This document shows, piece by piece, positions 1-8,612 of a stretch of 50,718 nucleotides of DNA (position 1 is the stretch's first letter; every line of letters begins with the position of its first letter). The notes under the pieces were generated by a model. That model was not told the origin of the DNA. It made no database searches and saw nothing but the letters and a program-made list of their open reading frames with translations. The position numbers and the translations under genes are program-made. Source of the stretch: Actinokineospora spheciospongiae (lineage in GTDB: Bacteria; Actinomycetota; Actinomycetes; Mycobacteriales; Pseudonocardiaceae); NCBI RefSeq assembly GCF_000564855.1, contig NZ_AYXG01000170.1:1-50718 (forward strand), given 5' to 3'.

Positions 1-70
1 TGTCCTCGTCCCGTGCCGCCAGGGGCCGCCTCGGCGCGGCTATCGCGAACACGGACTTTCGAAGCACGGC

Positions 71-418
71 CTAGCGCCCGAACCCGGCGAGTTGTTCACC
101 GCCGAGGACGTGCAGGTGGGCGTGGAAGACGGTGCGGCAGGCGTCGTCGCCGGTGTTGAAGACGAACCGGAAACCCGACCGGTCGATCCCCTCCACCCTG
201 GCGACCTCGGCACCGGCCCGCAGCACCTCCGAGAGCAGCACCGGGTCGGTGGTGGCCAGTTCCTCGGCGTCCTCGTGGTGGGCCCGGGGCACGACCAGCA
301 CGTGCACCCGGGCCTGCGGGTTGATGTCGCGGAAGGCGTAGACGCTGTCATCGGAGTAGACCTCCGTGGAGGGCACCTCACCGGCGATGATCTTGCAGAA
401 CAGGCAGTCGGCACTCAT
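71..418 (-). CDS. HIT family nucleotide-binding hydrolase
   Basis: A 115-residue histidine-triad protein, probably a nucleoside phosphoramidate or dinucleotide hydrolase in the cytosol. The triad H99-x-H101-x-H103 lies in FHAHLHVLGG near the C-terminus. A CxxC pair (C5, C8) at the N-terminus is the zinc-binding pair seen in Hint-type members. I start at the ATG giving MSADCLFCK, which matches the usual HIT N-terminus; the frame stays open upstream through the lipoprotein gene, but in another frame of it. A TAGTCT box lies 7 nt before this ATG, so the mRNA may be leaderless. It is the last gene of the leftward hrcA-dnaJ-rsmE block. The physiological substrate cannot be read from sequence. Confidence 0.92.
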   Translation of the reverse strand: MSADCLFCKIIAGEVPSTEVYSDDSVYAFRDINPQARVHVLVVPRAHHEDAEELATTDPVLLSEVLRAGAEVARVEGIDRSGFRFVFNTGDDACRTVFHAHLHVLGGEQLAGFGR

Positions 419-425
419 GCGCGGC

Positions 426-431
426 AGACTA
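426..431 (-). promoter_or_regulatory. Candidate -10 box for a leaderless HIT mRNA
   Basis: Reading the minus strand, TAGTCT is followed by 7 nt (GCCGCGC) and then the ATG of the HIT gene. This spacing puts the transcription start at or next to the start codon. No Shine-Dalgarno sequence is visible. Inference from motif and spacing only. Confidence 0.4.
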
Positions 432-435
432 TCGG

Positions 436-1386
436 TCACCCCAGGAGGGCCTTCCTGGTCGCCAGGGCCACCCGCGCGGCGTCCGCGCAGGTGCTCGCCG
501 ACCCGGCCGCGCCCGGGTCCAGGAACGCCTCGACGACCTCGGCCTCGTCGGCGGCCCCCGGCACCGGCCGCACCACCGCGATCGCCGTGCAAAAGCCCTC
601 CTCGGCGTCCTCGACGAGGAACACCTCCTGCCCATCGACCTGCTCCCGGCGCAACTCGGGGTCGTCGCCCAGGCCGAACTCCAGGTCGAGGGAGACGATC
701 AGCAGCGGTCCCTGGGTGCGCCCGGTGTCCTCCCACACGCACAGGTGGGCCAGCGGGACCGACGCCGCCTCCACCCGGGCGAGGCCGGGCACCCCGGTGG
801 CGGTCTCCTCCGGGGTGGCGGCGCAGGCGTCGGCGGTGCGCAGGGTCGCGGTGGGGACCCGGTGGTGCCGGGCGACCTGCCCGGAGGTGACGCGCTCGGC
901 GAGCCCGGCCAGCACGGCGTCCACCGGGTCGCAGATGTCGGTGGCCGGGTCGCCCACCAGTGCCGCGGCCATGACCTGCACCCGCACCCCGTCGCTGAGC
1001 CGAAGCAGCTTGCGGCAGAAGTCGTCCTCGTCGAGCACGGTGGTCACCTGGAGCCCGCTGGGCAACTTCCGGACGTCGAAGGTGCCGTCCTCGGGGTAGA
1101 CGTCGTCCGGGGCGCCGACCGACAGGCCGAACCCGTGCTCGGCGTCGGTGGTGACGTAGACGTAGCAGTTGTCGAAGCCCTCGTTCGACGGCCGTTCGGG
1201 CACCCCGTACTTCTTGATCGGGTCGAGGGAGACCAGCGAGCACCAGTCGACCGTCCTCTGGTCGCCGAAGAACGTGCTGCCCGCGAGCGGGTCGCGGTCG
1301 ACGGGGACGGCGGTGCCCGCGACGGTCGTGGAACACCCCGCGGCCAGGGCGGCCGCGAGGGCGATCAGGGCATGGCGGAACCGCAT
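436..1386 (-). CDS. Secreted lipoprotein of unknown function
   Basis: A 316-residue lipoprotein with a short signal peptide and the lipobox LAAGC, placing the lipidated cysteine at residue 18. The mature part looks like two similar halves. Each half has a cysteine near its start and another roughly 30 residues later, at WCSLVSLDP...DNCYVYV and then DACAATPEE...HLCVWED. This suggests a duplicated disulfide-containing module. Such proteins are common in mycobacteria and relatives; the DUF3558-like families are a weak resemblance that I could not confirm. A GGGGG tract 6 nt before the ATG can serve as ribosome binding site. It is 100 bp downstream of rsmE and 17 bp before the HIT gene, in the same direction. 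No function is assigned. Confidence 0.8.
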   Translation of the reverse strand: MRFRHALIALAAALAAGCSTTVAGTAVPVDRDPLAGSTFFGDQRTVDWCSLVSLDPIKKYGVPERPSNEGFDNCYVYVTTDAEHGFGLSVGAPDDVYPEDGTFDVRKLPSGLQVTTVLDEDDFCRKLLRLSDGVRVQVMAAALVGDPATDICDPVDAVLAGLAERVTSGQVARHHRVPTATLRTADACAATPEETATGVPGLARVEAASVPLAHLCVWEDTGRTQGPLLIVSLDLEFGLGDDPELRREQVDGQEVFLVEDAEEGFCTAIAVVRPVPGAADEAEVVEAFLDPGAAGSASTCADAARVALATRKALLG

Positions 1387-1486
1387 GGACTACCCCCAGG
1401 TGTCTACGTCACCCCGCGCATCGCCGGTCACCGCCTCCGCGTAACAGAGATCTCCGGGCAGACCGCCGCGTTGTGGATTTCCGCCG

Positions 1487-2221
1487 TCAACCCCAGCGGC
1501 CGGTGCGCACGCCCAGGGCGCCGAGGGTGACCGCGGCGGCGGTGGAGGTGCGCAGGACCGACGGGCCCAGGCGGACCGGTCGGGCACCCACCGCCGACAG
1601 CGCGTCCAACTCGTCCGGGGTGATGCCGCCCTCGGGGCCGACGACCAGCACCACGTCACCCGAGTCCGGCAGCTCCACGTCGGCCAGGCGGGTGGACAGG
1701 CCCGCCTCCAGCACCAGGGTCAGCGCGCTGGAGCCGACCAGGGCCAGGAGCCCGCGCAGCGCGACCGGCTCGCGCACCGGCGGGACCCACGGGCGGCGGG
1801 CCTGCTTGGCGGCCTCGCGGGCGGTCTTGCGCCAGCGCTCCAGGGCCTTCGCCCCGCGCGGGCCGTCCTCCCACTTGGTGACGCAGCGGGTGGCCCGCCA
1901 CGGGACGATGGCGTCGGCGCCCGCCTCGGTGGCCAGCTCGACCGCCAGTTCGCCGCGGTCGCCCTTGGGCAGGGCCTGCACGACGACCACGCGCGGGCTG
2001 GGTTGCGGTTCGGTCCAGCGCTCCTGCACGGCCAGGTCCAGGGTGTCGCGGCCCGCCGCCACCACGGTGCAGCGGGCCACGGCGCCCGCGCCGTCGGTGA
2101 GCAGCAGCGACTCCCCCGCCCGCAGCCTGCGGACGGCGGCGGCGTGCCTGCCCTCGGGGCCGTCGAGGGTGTGCGCGTCCGCCGCGGGCAGCGCGTCGAC
2201 CAGGAACAGCGCGAGGGTCAC
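1487..2221 (-). CDS. rsmE: 16S rRNA (uracil-1498-N3)-methyltransferase RsmE
   Basis: A 244-residue SPOUT-class methyltransferase that methylates N3 of U1498 in 16S rRNA using S-adenosylmethionine. The N-terminal PUA-like part carries the [12 protein letters not shown] region. The C-terminal knot domain has the characteristic GPEGG motif from residue 195 and the late LRTSTAAAV segment that lines the SAM pocket. Length and motif order are those of full-length RsmE. The GTG start overlaps the dnaJ stop codon (GTGA), so translation is probably coupled to dnaJ. The hrcA-dnaJ-rsmE order is conserved in mycobacteria (Rv2374c-Rv2372c). Confidence 0.95.
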   Translation of the reverse strand: MTLALFLVDALPAADAHTLDGPEGRHAAAVRRLRAGESLLLTDGAGAVARCTVVAAGRDTLDLAVQERWTEPQPSPRVVVVQALPKGDRGELAVELATEAGADAIVPWRATRCVTKWEDGPRGAKALERWRKTAREAAKQARRPWVPPVREPVALRGLLALVGSSALTLVLEAGLSTRLADVELPDSGDVVLVVGPEGGITPDELDALSAVGARPVRLGPSVLRTSTAAAVTLGALGVRTGRWG

Positions 2222-3375
2222 CGGCGGCCGCGGAACTTGGAGAACAGACCGCCGCCCCGCCCGTTCGCCGAGGCCAGGGTGTGCTCCTCCTCGCCGCGCA
2301 GGGTCGCCAGCTCGCGCAGCAGCTCGGTCTGCCGGGCGTCGAGGCGGGTGGGGACCTCGACCTCGATGTGCACGTGCAGGTCGCCGCGGCCGTCGACGCG
2401 GCCGGTGGAGCGCAGCCGGGGCAGGCCGCGGCCGGGCATGACCAGTTCGGTGTCGGACTGGGTGCCCGGGTCCAGGTCGAGGTCGACGACCCCGTCGAGG
2501 GTGTCCAGCGGCAGCGACGCGCCCAAGGCCGCGGTGGTCATCGGGACGCGCAGCGTGCAGTGCAGGTGGGCGCCGTCGCGCTCGAAGGTGTTGTGCGCCA
2601 GCTCCTCGACCTCGACGTAGAGGTCACCGGCCGGGCCGCCGCCGGGGCCGACCTCGCCCTGCCCGGACAGCCGCACCCGCATCCCGTCGGCGACCCCGGC
2701 CGGGATCTTGACGGTGATGGTGCGCCGCGAGCGGACCCGGCCCTCACCGGCGCACTGGGTGCACGGCTCGGGGATGGTCTCGCCGAGGCCGCGGCAGGTG
2801 GGGCAGGCGCGCGCGGTGACGACCTGGCCGAGGAACGACCGCTGCACCGACTGCACCTCGCCGCGCCCGCCGCAGGTGTCGCAGGTGACCGGGGAGGTGC
2901 CCGCGACGCAGCCGGAGCCGCGGCACAGGTCGCACAGGATCGCGGTGTCCACGGTGATCTCGCGGCTGATGCCGGAGAAGCACTCCTCCAGCGTCATCTG
3001 GATGCGCAGCAGCGCGTCCGAACCCGGCTGCACCCGGCTGCGCGGGCCGCGCCCACCGCCACCGGGGCCGCCCGCCGCGCCGAAGAAGGCGTCCATGATG
3101 TCGCCCAGCCCGAAGCCGCCGCCGCCGAACGGGTCGCGCCCGCCGCCCCCGCCGCCGTTGCCCAGCGGGTCGCCGCCCATGTCGACGATCTTGCGCTTCT
3201 GCGGGTCGGACAGGACCTCGTAGGCCGCGGTGACCTCGCGGAACCGCGTCTGCGCCGCCTCGTCCGGGTTGACGTCCGGGTGCAGCTCGCGCGCGAGCTT
3301 GCGGTAGGCGCGCTTGATCTCGTCGGCGCCCGCGTCCTGGCGCACCCCGAGCGTGCCGTAGTAGTCCCTCGCCAC
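2218..3375 (-). CDS. dnaJ: Chaperone DnaJ (type I, DnaJ2)
   Basis: A 385-residue type I Hsp40 that delivers substrates to DnaK and stimulates its ATPase. It has an N-terminal J domain with HPD at residues 32-34, then a Gly/Phe-rich linker. The zinc-binding region, roughly residues 145-215, holds four intact CxxCxGxG motifs ([32 protein letters not shown]). The C-terminal substrate-binding domains follow. It starts with GTG behind an AGGAGG sequence. Because it lies directly downstream of hrcA it is the DnaJ2 type of actinobacteria; the dnaK-linked copy would be elsewhere. It overlaps rsmE by 4 nt. Confidence 0.96.
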   Translation of the reverse strand: MARDYYGTLGVRQDAGADEIKRAYRKLARELHPDVNPDEAAQTRFREVTAAYEVLSDPQKRKIVDMGGDPLGNGGGGGGRDPFGGGGFGLGDIMDAFFGAAGGPGGGGRGPRSRVQPGSDALLRIQMTLEECFSGISREITVDTAILCDLCRGSGCVAGTSPVTCDTCGGRGEVQSVQRSFLGQVVTARACPTCRGLGETIPEPCTQCAGEGRVRSRRTITVKIPAGVADGMRVRLSGQGEVGPGGGPAGDLYVEVEELAHNTFERDGAHLHCTLRVPMTTAALGASLPLDTLDGVVDLDLDPGTQSDTELVMPGRGLPRLRSTGRVDGRGDLHVHIEVEVPTRLDARQTELLRELATLRGEEEHTLASANGRGGGLFSKFRGRR

Positions 3376-3458
3376 CGTGTCCAGTCCTCCTGCCCCGGCC
3401 GATCCGGGGTCACCGTCGCAGTAATCAGTCGATAATCAGTCGAATGCCCGCGGTCCTC

Positions 3459-4481
3459 TTACTGGCCGAGGATCTCGCCGACGTAGTTGGCCACGGCGCG
3501 CACCGCGGCGATGTTCGAGGGGTAGTCCATCCTCGTCGGCCCCACCACGCCCATGCCGCCGAGCAGGGTGGCCCTGGTGCCGTAGCCGATGGACACCACC
3601 GAGGTGCTGCGCATCTCCGCGGCCTCGTTCTCCTCGCCGATGCGCACCGTGATGGTGCCGGGGTCGGCGGTCGCGGCCAGCAGCTTGAGCACGACCACCT
3701 GTTCCTCCAGGGCCTCCAGCACCTGGCGCAGCGAGTTGGGGAAGTCCGCGGCGTTGCGGGTCAGGTTGGCCGTCCCGCCGAGCACGAGCCGTTCCTCCGG
3801 GTGCTCGACGAGCGATTCGACGAGCACGGTGGCGATCCGCACGACCGCGTCGCGCAGCTCCTTCGGCGCCCCCTCGGGCAGCTCGGCGACCTTGGCCGCG
3901 GCGTCGGTGAGCTTGCGCCCGGCCAGCGCGGAGTTGACCAGGGCGCGCAGCCGGGCCACCGACTCGTCGGTGACCACGTCGCCCAGGTCGACCATGCGCT
4001 GGTCGACCCGGCCGCTGTCGGTGATCAGCACCAGCATCAGCCGGGCCGGGGTGATCGTCACCAGTTCGACGTGGCGCACCGTGGAGGTGGTCAGCGTCGG
4101 GTACTGGATCACCGCGACCTGGCGGGTGAGCTGGGCCAGCAGCCGCACGCTGCGCCGCATCACGTCGTCGAGGTCGATCGCGCCCTCGAGGAAGCTCTGG
4201 ATGGCCTTGCGCTCGGCCGACGTCAGCGGCTTGACCTCGCTGAGCCGGTCGACGAAGAGCCGGTAGCCCTTGTCGGTGGGGATGCGGCCCGCACTGGTGT
4301 GCGGCTGGGTGATGTAGCCGTCCTCCTCCAGGGAGGCCATGTCGTTGCGCACCGTCGCGCTGGACACGCCCAGGTTGTGCCGGTCGACGATGGCCTTGGA
4401 GGCCACCGGTTCCTGGTGCTGCACGTAGTCGGCGACGATGGCCCGCAGCACCTCGAAGCGCCGCTCGTCCGAGCTGACCAC
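3459..4481 (-). CDS. hrcA: Heat-inducible transcription repressor HrcA
   Basis: A 340-residue repressor that binds CIRCE operators and controls groEL-type heat-shock genes. The N-terminal winged helix includes [18 protein letters not shown] and the adjacent [14 protein letters not shown] segment that is diagnostic of HrcA. The rest is the GAF-like dimerisation and inserted domain, with NLTRN and ending YVGEILGQ. I chose the GTG at 4481 ([15 protein letters not shown]) because a GGGAGG sequence lies about 8 nt upstream and the length then equals the family norm. The frame is open 37 codons further upstream, but that part is low-complexity. No CIRCE inverted repeat is visible upstream, so the operon itself is probably not a direct HrcA target. 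Confidence 0.95.
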   Translation of the reverse strand: MVSSDERRFEVLRAIVADYVQHQEPVASKAIVDRHNLGVSSATVRNDMASLEEDGYITQPHTSAGRIPTDKGYRLFVDRLSEVKPLTSAERKAIQSFLEGAIDLDDVMRRSVRLLAQLTRQVAVIQYPTLTTSTVRHVELVTITPARLMLVLITDSGRVDQRMVDLGDVVTDESVARLRALVNSALAGRKLTDAAAKVAELPEGAPKELRDAVVRIATVLVESLVEHPEERLVLGGTANLTRNAADFPNSLRQVLEALEEQVVVLKLLAATADPGTITVRIGEENEAAEMRSTSVVSIGYGTRATLLGGMGVVGPTRMDYPSNIAAVRAVANYVGEILGQ

Positions 4482-4630
4482 CCGCCACCTCCCTCGTGCG
4501 TCCGGTGCGTGTCGGTTCGAGTTTACGGAGGCGGGCGGGGTCGTGGTGGAGTCGGTTGGCCCAAGCGCGATCAGGACCACCGCGCCGGGCACCTTGCGCG
4601 GCCGCCCGTTGTGTCTGGATCATCCCCGCC

Positions 4631-5527
4631 ATGGCCTCGTCGACGCTGACCACGGTGTTCCTCCCGATCGCCCTGGCGGTGGTGATGCTGGGCCTGGGGC
4701 TGTCGCTGTCGTTGGCCGACTTCGCCAGGGTGGCGCGGGTGCCCAGGGCCGCGCTGCTGGCGCTGGCGGTGCAGGTCCTGCTGCTCCCGGCGCTGGCCCT
4801 GGGGCTGGCGGTGGCCTTCGACCTGGCACCGGAACTCGCGGTGGGGCTGATGCTGCTGGCGGCGTCACCGGGCGGGACGACGGCGAACATCTTCAGCCAC
4901 CTGGCGGGCGGCGACGTGGCGCTCAACGTCACGCTGACGGCGGTGAACTCGGTGCTGGCCGTGGTGACGCTGCCGCTGGTGGTGAACCTGTCGATCGCGG
5001 GGTTCCTCGGCGCCGACAGCGCGATCGGCCTGCAACCGGCGAAGACGTTGCAGGTGTTCGCGCTGGTCCTGGTGCCGGTGGCGATCGGGATGGTGGTGAA
5101 CCGGCGCTTCCCGGGGTTCGCGGCGCGGGCGCGCGGGCCGGTGAAGGTGGCGTCGGTGGTGGTGCTGGTCGGGGTGATCCTGGCCGCGGTGTTCGCCGAC
5201 CGGGGCAACGTGGGCGGCTACCTGCGCTCGGTCGGGGTGGTCGTGGTGCTGCTGTGCCTGGTGAGCCTGGCCATCGGGTACGCGGTGCCGCTGCTGGCGG
5301 GGGTGGCGCGTCCGCAGGCGATCGCGTCGGCGTTCGAGATCGGGCTGCACAACAGCACGCTGGCGATCACCGTGGCGTTGAGCCCGGCGCTGCTGGACAA
5401 CGCGGCGATGGCGGTGCCCGCGGCGGTGTACGGGGTGGCGATGTTCTTCCCGGCCGGGGCGTTGGCGTGGTGGTTCGCCCGGCGGGGGCGGGCGGTGGCC
5501 GCCCGGTCGGAGGAGCAGGGGAGGTGA
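4631..5527 (+). CDS. Bile acid:sodium symporter (BASS) family transporter
   Basis: A 298-residue, very hydrophobic protein with about nine or ten transmembrane segments. It shows the BASS-family features: LMLLAASPGGTTANIFSHLAGGD in the middle, resembling the crossover motif, and the late FEIGLHNSTLAITVAL segment. These transporters couple Na+ to uptake of organic anions; the substrate here is unknown. The ATG at 4631 starts just before the first hydrophobic helix; the frame extends upstream, but that part is arginine-rich and lies over the hrcA promoter. It is divergent from hrcA (149 bp apart) and convergent with the SDR gene. Confidence 0.85.
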   Translation: MASSTLTTVFLPIALAVVMLGLGLSLSLADFARVARVPRAALLALAVQVLLLPALALGLAVAFDLAPELAVGLMLLAASPGGTTANIFSHLAGGDVALNVTLTAVNSVLAVVTLPLVVNLSIAGFLGADSAIGLQPAKTLQVFALVLVPVAIGMVVNRRFPGFAARARGPVKVASVVVLVGVILAAVFADRGNVGGYLRSVGVVVVLLCLVSLAIGYAVPLLAGVARPQAIASAFEIGLHNSTLAITVALSPALLDNAAMAVPAAVYGVAMFFPAGALAWWFARRGRAVAARSEEQGR

Positions 5528-5561
5528 CGCCCCCGCGTTCGGGGTTGTCCCCTCCCCTGCT
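5514..5561. terminator. Inverted repeat between convergent genes
   Basis: The arm AGCAGGGGAGG (5514-5524) is perfectly repeated in inverse as CCTCCCCTGCT (5551-5561). A smaller CCCC/GGGG stem sits inside. The left arm overlaps the stop codon of the BASS gene. It probably works as a bidirectional terminator for the BASS and SDR genes, although there is no T-tract. Confidence 0.55.
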
Positions 5562-5610
5562 GCCGCCGGGTGGTCGACGCCGCCGGATCAGGGGCGGGCA
5601 CCCGGGGTCG

Positions 5611-6345
5611 TCACCACGGGATCGGGCCGTTCTCGTCGACGTAGGTCCCGGTCGGGCCGTCGTCGGGGATGGTGGCCATCTCCACGGCGATGGCCGCGCC
5701 CTGCCGCGGCGTGCGGTGACCCGCGTGGCCGTTGAGGTCGGTGGCCACGTAGCCGGGGCAGACGTTGTTGATCAGGATGCCGGTGCCCGCCAGCTCCCGC
5801 ACGTACTGCAGGGTGATGGCGTTGAGGTAGGTCTTGGTGGGGGAGTAGGCGGTGTCCGCCGGGCCGGTGCCGTCCTCGCGGCCCGTGGCCTGGAAGGTCA
5901 GCGAGCCGACGCTGCTCGACAGGTTGACGACGCGCGGTGACCGGGAGCGGCGCAGCAGCGGCAGCACGGCGTTGGTGACCCGGACGACCCCGTAGACGTT
6001 GGTCTCGACGCCGGAGCGCAGCACGTCGATGTCGGCCGCGGTGGCGGGCATGGGCCACGCCCCGGCGGTGGCGGCGTTGTTGACCAGCACGTCGAGGCCG
6101 CCCCGCTCGGCGAGCAGCGCCGCGGCGGCGGTGACCGACGCGTCGTCGGTGACGTCCAGCGGCACGCCGAACGCGTCCACCCCGGCCGCGCGCAGCCGCG
6201 CCACCGCTTCCTCGCGCCGCCCGGTGTCCCGCGCGCCGACACCGACGGTGAACCCGCGCGCGCCGAGCCCGGCCGCGATCTCGTACCCGATCCCCTTGTT
6301 GGCGCCGGTGACCAGCGCGGTCTTCTGTCCGTCCATGCGTTCCAT
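5611..6345 (-). CDS. Short-chain dehydrogenase/reductase
   Basis: A 244-residue classical SDR, NAD(P)-dependent and of unknown substrate. The cofactor motif TGANKGIG is close to the N-terminus, NNAAT follows the central strand, the catalytic serine lies in NLSSSVGSL, and Y-x-x-x-K appears as YSPTK. The late motif CPGYVATDLN is also typical. The ATG at 6345 was chosen; a GTG at 6354 and an ATG at 6336 are equally possible because no ribosome binding site stands out. It is divergently arranged with a LysR-type regulator, and a perfect palindrome lies between them, so that regulator probably controls it. Confidence 0.88.
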   Translation of the reverse strand: MERMDGQKTALVTGANKGIGYEIAAGLGARGFTVGVGARDTGRREEAVARLRAAGVDAFGVPLDVTDDASVTAAAALLAERGGLDVLVNNAATAGAWPMPATAADIDVLRSGVETNVYGVVRVTNAVLPLLRRSRSPRVVNLSSSVGSLTFQATGREDGTGPADTAYSPTKTYLNAITLQYVRELAGTGILINNVCPGYVATDLNGHAGHRTPRQGAAIAVEMATIPDDGPTGTYVDENGPIPW

Positions 6346-6391
6346 CGTGCTCACGGGTCGTCATCGGACCAACACCGCCGGAGTGGGCCTT

Positions 6392-6410
6392 CGATACCCC
6401 AGGGGTATCG
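6392..6410. promoter_or_regulatory. Palindromic LysR-type operator
   Basis: CGATACCCC-A-GGGGTATCG is a perfect 9-1-9 inverted repeat. Its core ATAC-N7-GTAT fits the T-N11-A rule for LysR-family binding sites. It ends 2 nt before the proposed start of the LysR gene and lies 46 bp upstream of the SDR start codon, so a bound regulator could act on both genes. Confidence 0.65.
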
Positions 6411-6412
6411 TC

Positions 6413-7309
6413 GTGGACGTGGACACGCGCGAGCTGCGCTACTTCGTCGCCGTCGCCGAGGAGCTGCACTTCGGCCGGGCCGCCGACCGGTTGGGCATCG
6501 CCCAGCCACCGCTGTCGCGGGCGATCTCCCGGCTCGAGCAGCGGCTCGGCGTCGCGCTGCTGGAGCGCACCAGCCGCCGGGTCGCGCTGACCGGCGCGGG
6601 CGCGGCGCTGCTGGCCGAGAGCAGGCCGATCCTCGGCGCGCTGGCCGCCGCCGAGCGCCGCACCCGCCAGGCCGCCGCCGAGCAACCGCGGATCACGCTC
6701 TCGGTCAAGGCCGGGACCACCGGCGAACTGCTGGCCAAGCTGCTCGACGCCTACGCGGGCGAGCCCGGCTCCGTGCCGGTCGACCTCCTCCTCGGCGACG
6801 CCCACCAGCAGGAGGCCCGGCTGCGCGGCGGCGAGGCCGACGTCGCCCTGCTGCACCTGCCCTTCGACGCCACGGCGGGCTTCGAGGTCGAGCCGTTGCT
6901 GACCGAGGGCCAGGTGCTCGTCCTGCCCACCTCCCACCCCCTGGCCCGGCGCACCCGGCTGCACATGTCCGAGATCGACGCCCGGACCGACCTGCCGCTG
7001 GCCCGCTGGCCCCGGGTCGACGGGACCTACCCCGACGGCCCCGGCGTGGAGATCCGGAACCTGACCCAGCTCTACCAGTTGATCGCGCTGGGCCGGGGCG
7101 CGGTGGTGCTCCCGGAGTCCTGCCGCAGCGACTTCACCCACGACCTGGCCACCGTCCCGGTCGTCGACGGCCAACCCGTGACCACGGTGATCGCGTGGCC
7201 GTCGATGAGCCGCTCCCGCCCGGTCGCCGACCTGGTGCGGTTGGCGACCGGGCTCTGGCCGCAGTCCGACCAGGACGCGGTCAGGAGCCGGGGGGTGCCG
7301 GGTCGGTGA
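6413..7309 (+). CDS. LysR family transcriptional regulator
   Basis: A 298-residue LTTR. The N-terminal helix-turn-helix begins TRELRYFVAVAEELHFGRAADRLG and continues through QPPLSRAISRLEQRLG, the standard recognition helix and start of the linker. The remainder is the effector-binding domain. Two in-frame GTG codons (6413 and 6419) are possible starts; I use the first because AGGGG lies 8 nt upstream, although that sequence is also part of the palindrome. The longer open frame upstream runs across the SDR gene and is not used. It is divergent from the SDR gene, so it likely autoregulates and controls that gene. The effector is unknown. Confidence 0.88.
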   Translation: MDVDTRELRYFVAVAEELHFGRAADRLGIAQPPLSRAISRLEQRLGVALLERTSRRVALTGAGAALLAESRPILGALAAAERRTRQAAAEQPRITLSVKAGTTGELLAKLLDAYAGEPGSVPVDLLLGDAHQQEARLRGGEADVALLHLPFDATAGFEVEPLLTEGQVLVLPTSHPLARRTRLHMSEIDARTDLPLARWPRVDGTYPDGPGVEIRNLTQLYQLIALGRGAVVLPESCRSDFTHDLATVPVVDGQPVTTVIAWPSMSRSRPVADLVRLATGLWPQSDQDAVRSRGVPGR

Positions 7310-7348
7310 TCCGACCCACCGGCGAACGCCCCGGACCGGGACAGGTGC

Positions 7349-8554
7349 TCAGGGGGAAACCGGCACCGAGGTGGCGCCGCGCAGGTTGATCCGGCCGTTC
7401 CAGGTGACGTCACCGGCCAGGGCGAGGTCGGGGAAGCGGCGGACGAGGCGGTCGAAGGCCACCCGGCCCTCCAGGCGGGCCAGGGCCGCGCCCAGGCAGT
7501 GGTGGGGGCCCGCGCCGAAGGACACGTGGTGGCGGGCGTTGGGGCGGTCCACGCGGAACTCGTCGGCGTCGGGGCCCCAGAAGCGCTCGTCGCGGTTGGC
7601 GGAGGCGAGGCTGGCGATGGCGAAGGTGCCCGCGGGGATCTCCCGGCCGCCCACCTCGGCCGGGCGCAGGGTGACCCGCCTGCTGGACTGGACCGGGCTG
7701 TCGTAGCGCAGCATCTCCTCCACCGCGTTGCCGACCAGCCCGGGGTCGGCCTTGAGCGCGGCGTGCTGGGCGGGGTGGCGCAGGAGGGCGACGGCGCCGT
7801 TGGAGATCAGGTTGACGGTGGTCTCGTGGCCCGCGACGTAGAGCAGGACCACCTGGGCCACCAGCTCGTCCGGGCTGAGGACCCAGCCGCCGTGCTCGGC
7901 CCGGATCAGCGCGGTGAGCAGGTCGTCGCCGGGGTGGGCGCGCTTGTGCTCGATGGCCTCGGCGGTCAGCTCGCACAGCTCGCGGTCGGCCTCGCCGACG
8001 CGCTTGGCCAGCTCGGGGTCGGCCATCGGTTCCAGCGAGCGCACCAGCAGGCCGGTCAGCTCGCGCAGCCGGGGGGCGTCGGTGAGCGGCATCCCGAGCA
8101 TGTCGTTGATCACGGTGAACGGCAGCGGGAAGGCCAGCGCCTCGACCAGGTCGCCCCCGCCGTCGGCGGCGAGCCCGTCCAGGGCGGTGTCGACCAGTTC
8201 GGTGATGCGGGGTTCCAGGGCGCCGATCGCCCGGGGGGTGAAGACCTTCTGCACCAGGCCGCGCAGCCGGGTGTGGTCGGGCGGGTCGCGGTCGAGCATG
8301 GACATGCCGCCCGCGCGGAAGTCGACCCCGCCCGCGGCCTCGCGCATGGCGTCGCGCACCGGGTGCGGCACGACGTTGCGCTGCTCGACGGACAGGTCGG
8401 CCCGCAGCAGGGCGGTGACGTCGCTGTGCCGCGACACCAGCCAGAACCCCATCGGGTGATCCTGGACCGGGTCCTGGTCGCGCAGCTCGCGGTAGTGCGG
8501 GTACGGGTCCTCCGCGAAACCGGGGGCGAACGGGTTGAACAGTGCGGTGGTCAC
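7349..8554 (-). CDS. Cytochrome P450
   Basis: A 401-residue soluble class I P450 monooxygenase. The I-helix oxygen-binding motif is AGHETT, the K-helix ExxR is in EEMLRYDSP, and the heme loop is FGAGPHHCLGAALAR with the thiolate cysteine at about residue 353. Length and motifs are complete. The GTG at 8554 has AGGTGA upstream; a TTG one codon earlier is less likely. No ferredoxin gene is next to it, so redox partners must come from elsewhere. It is divergent from a TetR gene with an operator-like palindrome between them, suggesting inducible expression. The substrate cannot be predicted; it could serve secondary metabolism or detoxification. Confidence 0.93.
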   Translation of the reverse strand: MTTALFNPFAPGFAEDPYPHYRELRDQDPVQDHPMGFWLVSRHSDVTALLRADLSVEQRNVVPHPVRDAMREAAGGVDFRAGGMSMLDRDPPDHTRLRGLVQKVFTPRAIGALEPRITELVDTALDGLAADGGGDLVEALAFPLPFTVINDMLGMPLTDAPRLRELTGLLVRSLEPMADPELAKRVGEADRELCELTAEAIEHKRAHPGDDLLTALIRAEHGGWVLSPDELVAQVVLLYVAGHETTVNLISNGAVALLRHPAQHAALKADPGLVGNAVEEMLRYDSPVQSSRRVTLRPAEVGGREIPAGTFAIASLASANRDERFWGPDADEFRVDRPNARHHVSFGAGPHHCLGAALARLEGRVAFDRLVRRFPDLALAGDVTWNGRINLRGATSVPVSP

Positions 8555-8578
8555 CAATTCACCTACTTTGTGTTGGTC

Positions 8579-8595
8579 ACATACACCGTGTATGT
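8579..8595. promoter_or_regulatory. Palindromic operator between P450 and TetR genes
   Basis: ACATACAC-C-GTGTATGT is a perfect 8-1-8 inverted repeat, in the style of TetR-family operators (CATACACnGTGTATG). It lies 24 bp upstream of the P450 start and just upstream of the TAGGGT -10 box of the TetR gene, so occupancy would block both promoters. Confidence 0.7.
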
Positions 8596-8598
8596 CAG

Positions 8599-8604
8599 TA
8601 GGGT
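8599..8604 (+). promoter_or_regulatory. Candidate -10 box for the TetR gene
   Basis: TAGGGT is followed by 8 nt and the ATG at 8613. No ribosome binding site is visible, so a leaderless or near-leaderless mRNA is likely. The palindrome ending at 8595 sits between this box and the expected -35 region. Confidence 0.45.
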
Positions 8605-8612
8605 CTCAGCGT

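Noticed and set aside
1-70. A gene fragment at the left edge
   Set aside because: The 70 bp before the HIT stop codon show no frame or motif that I could tie to a protein.
4482-4630. CIRCE operator upstream of hrcA
   Set aside because: I looked for TTAGCACTC-N9-GAGTGCTAA or a close variant in this gap and found none.
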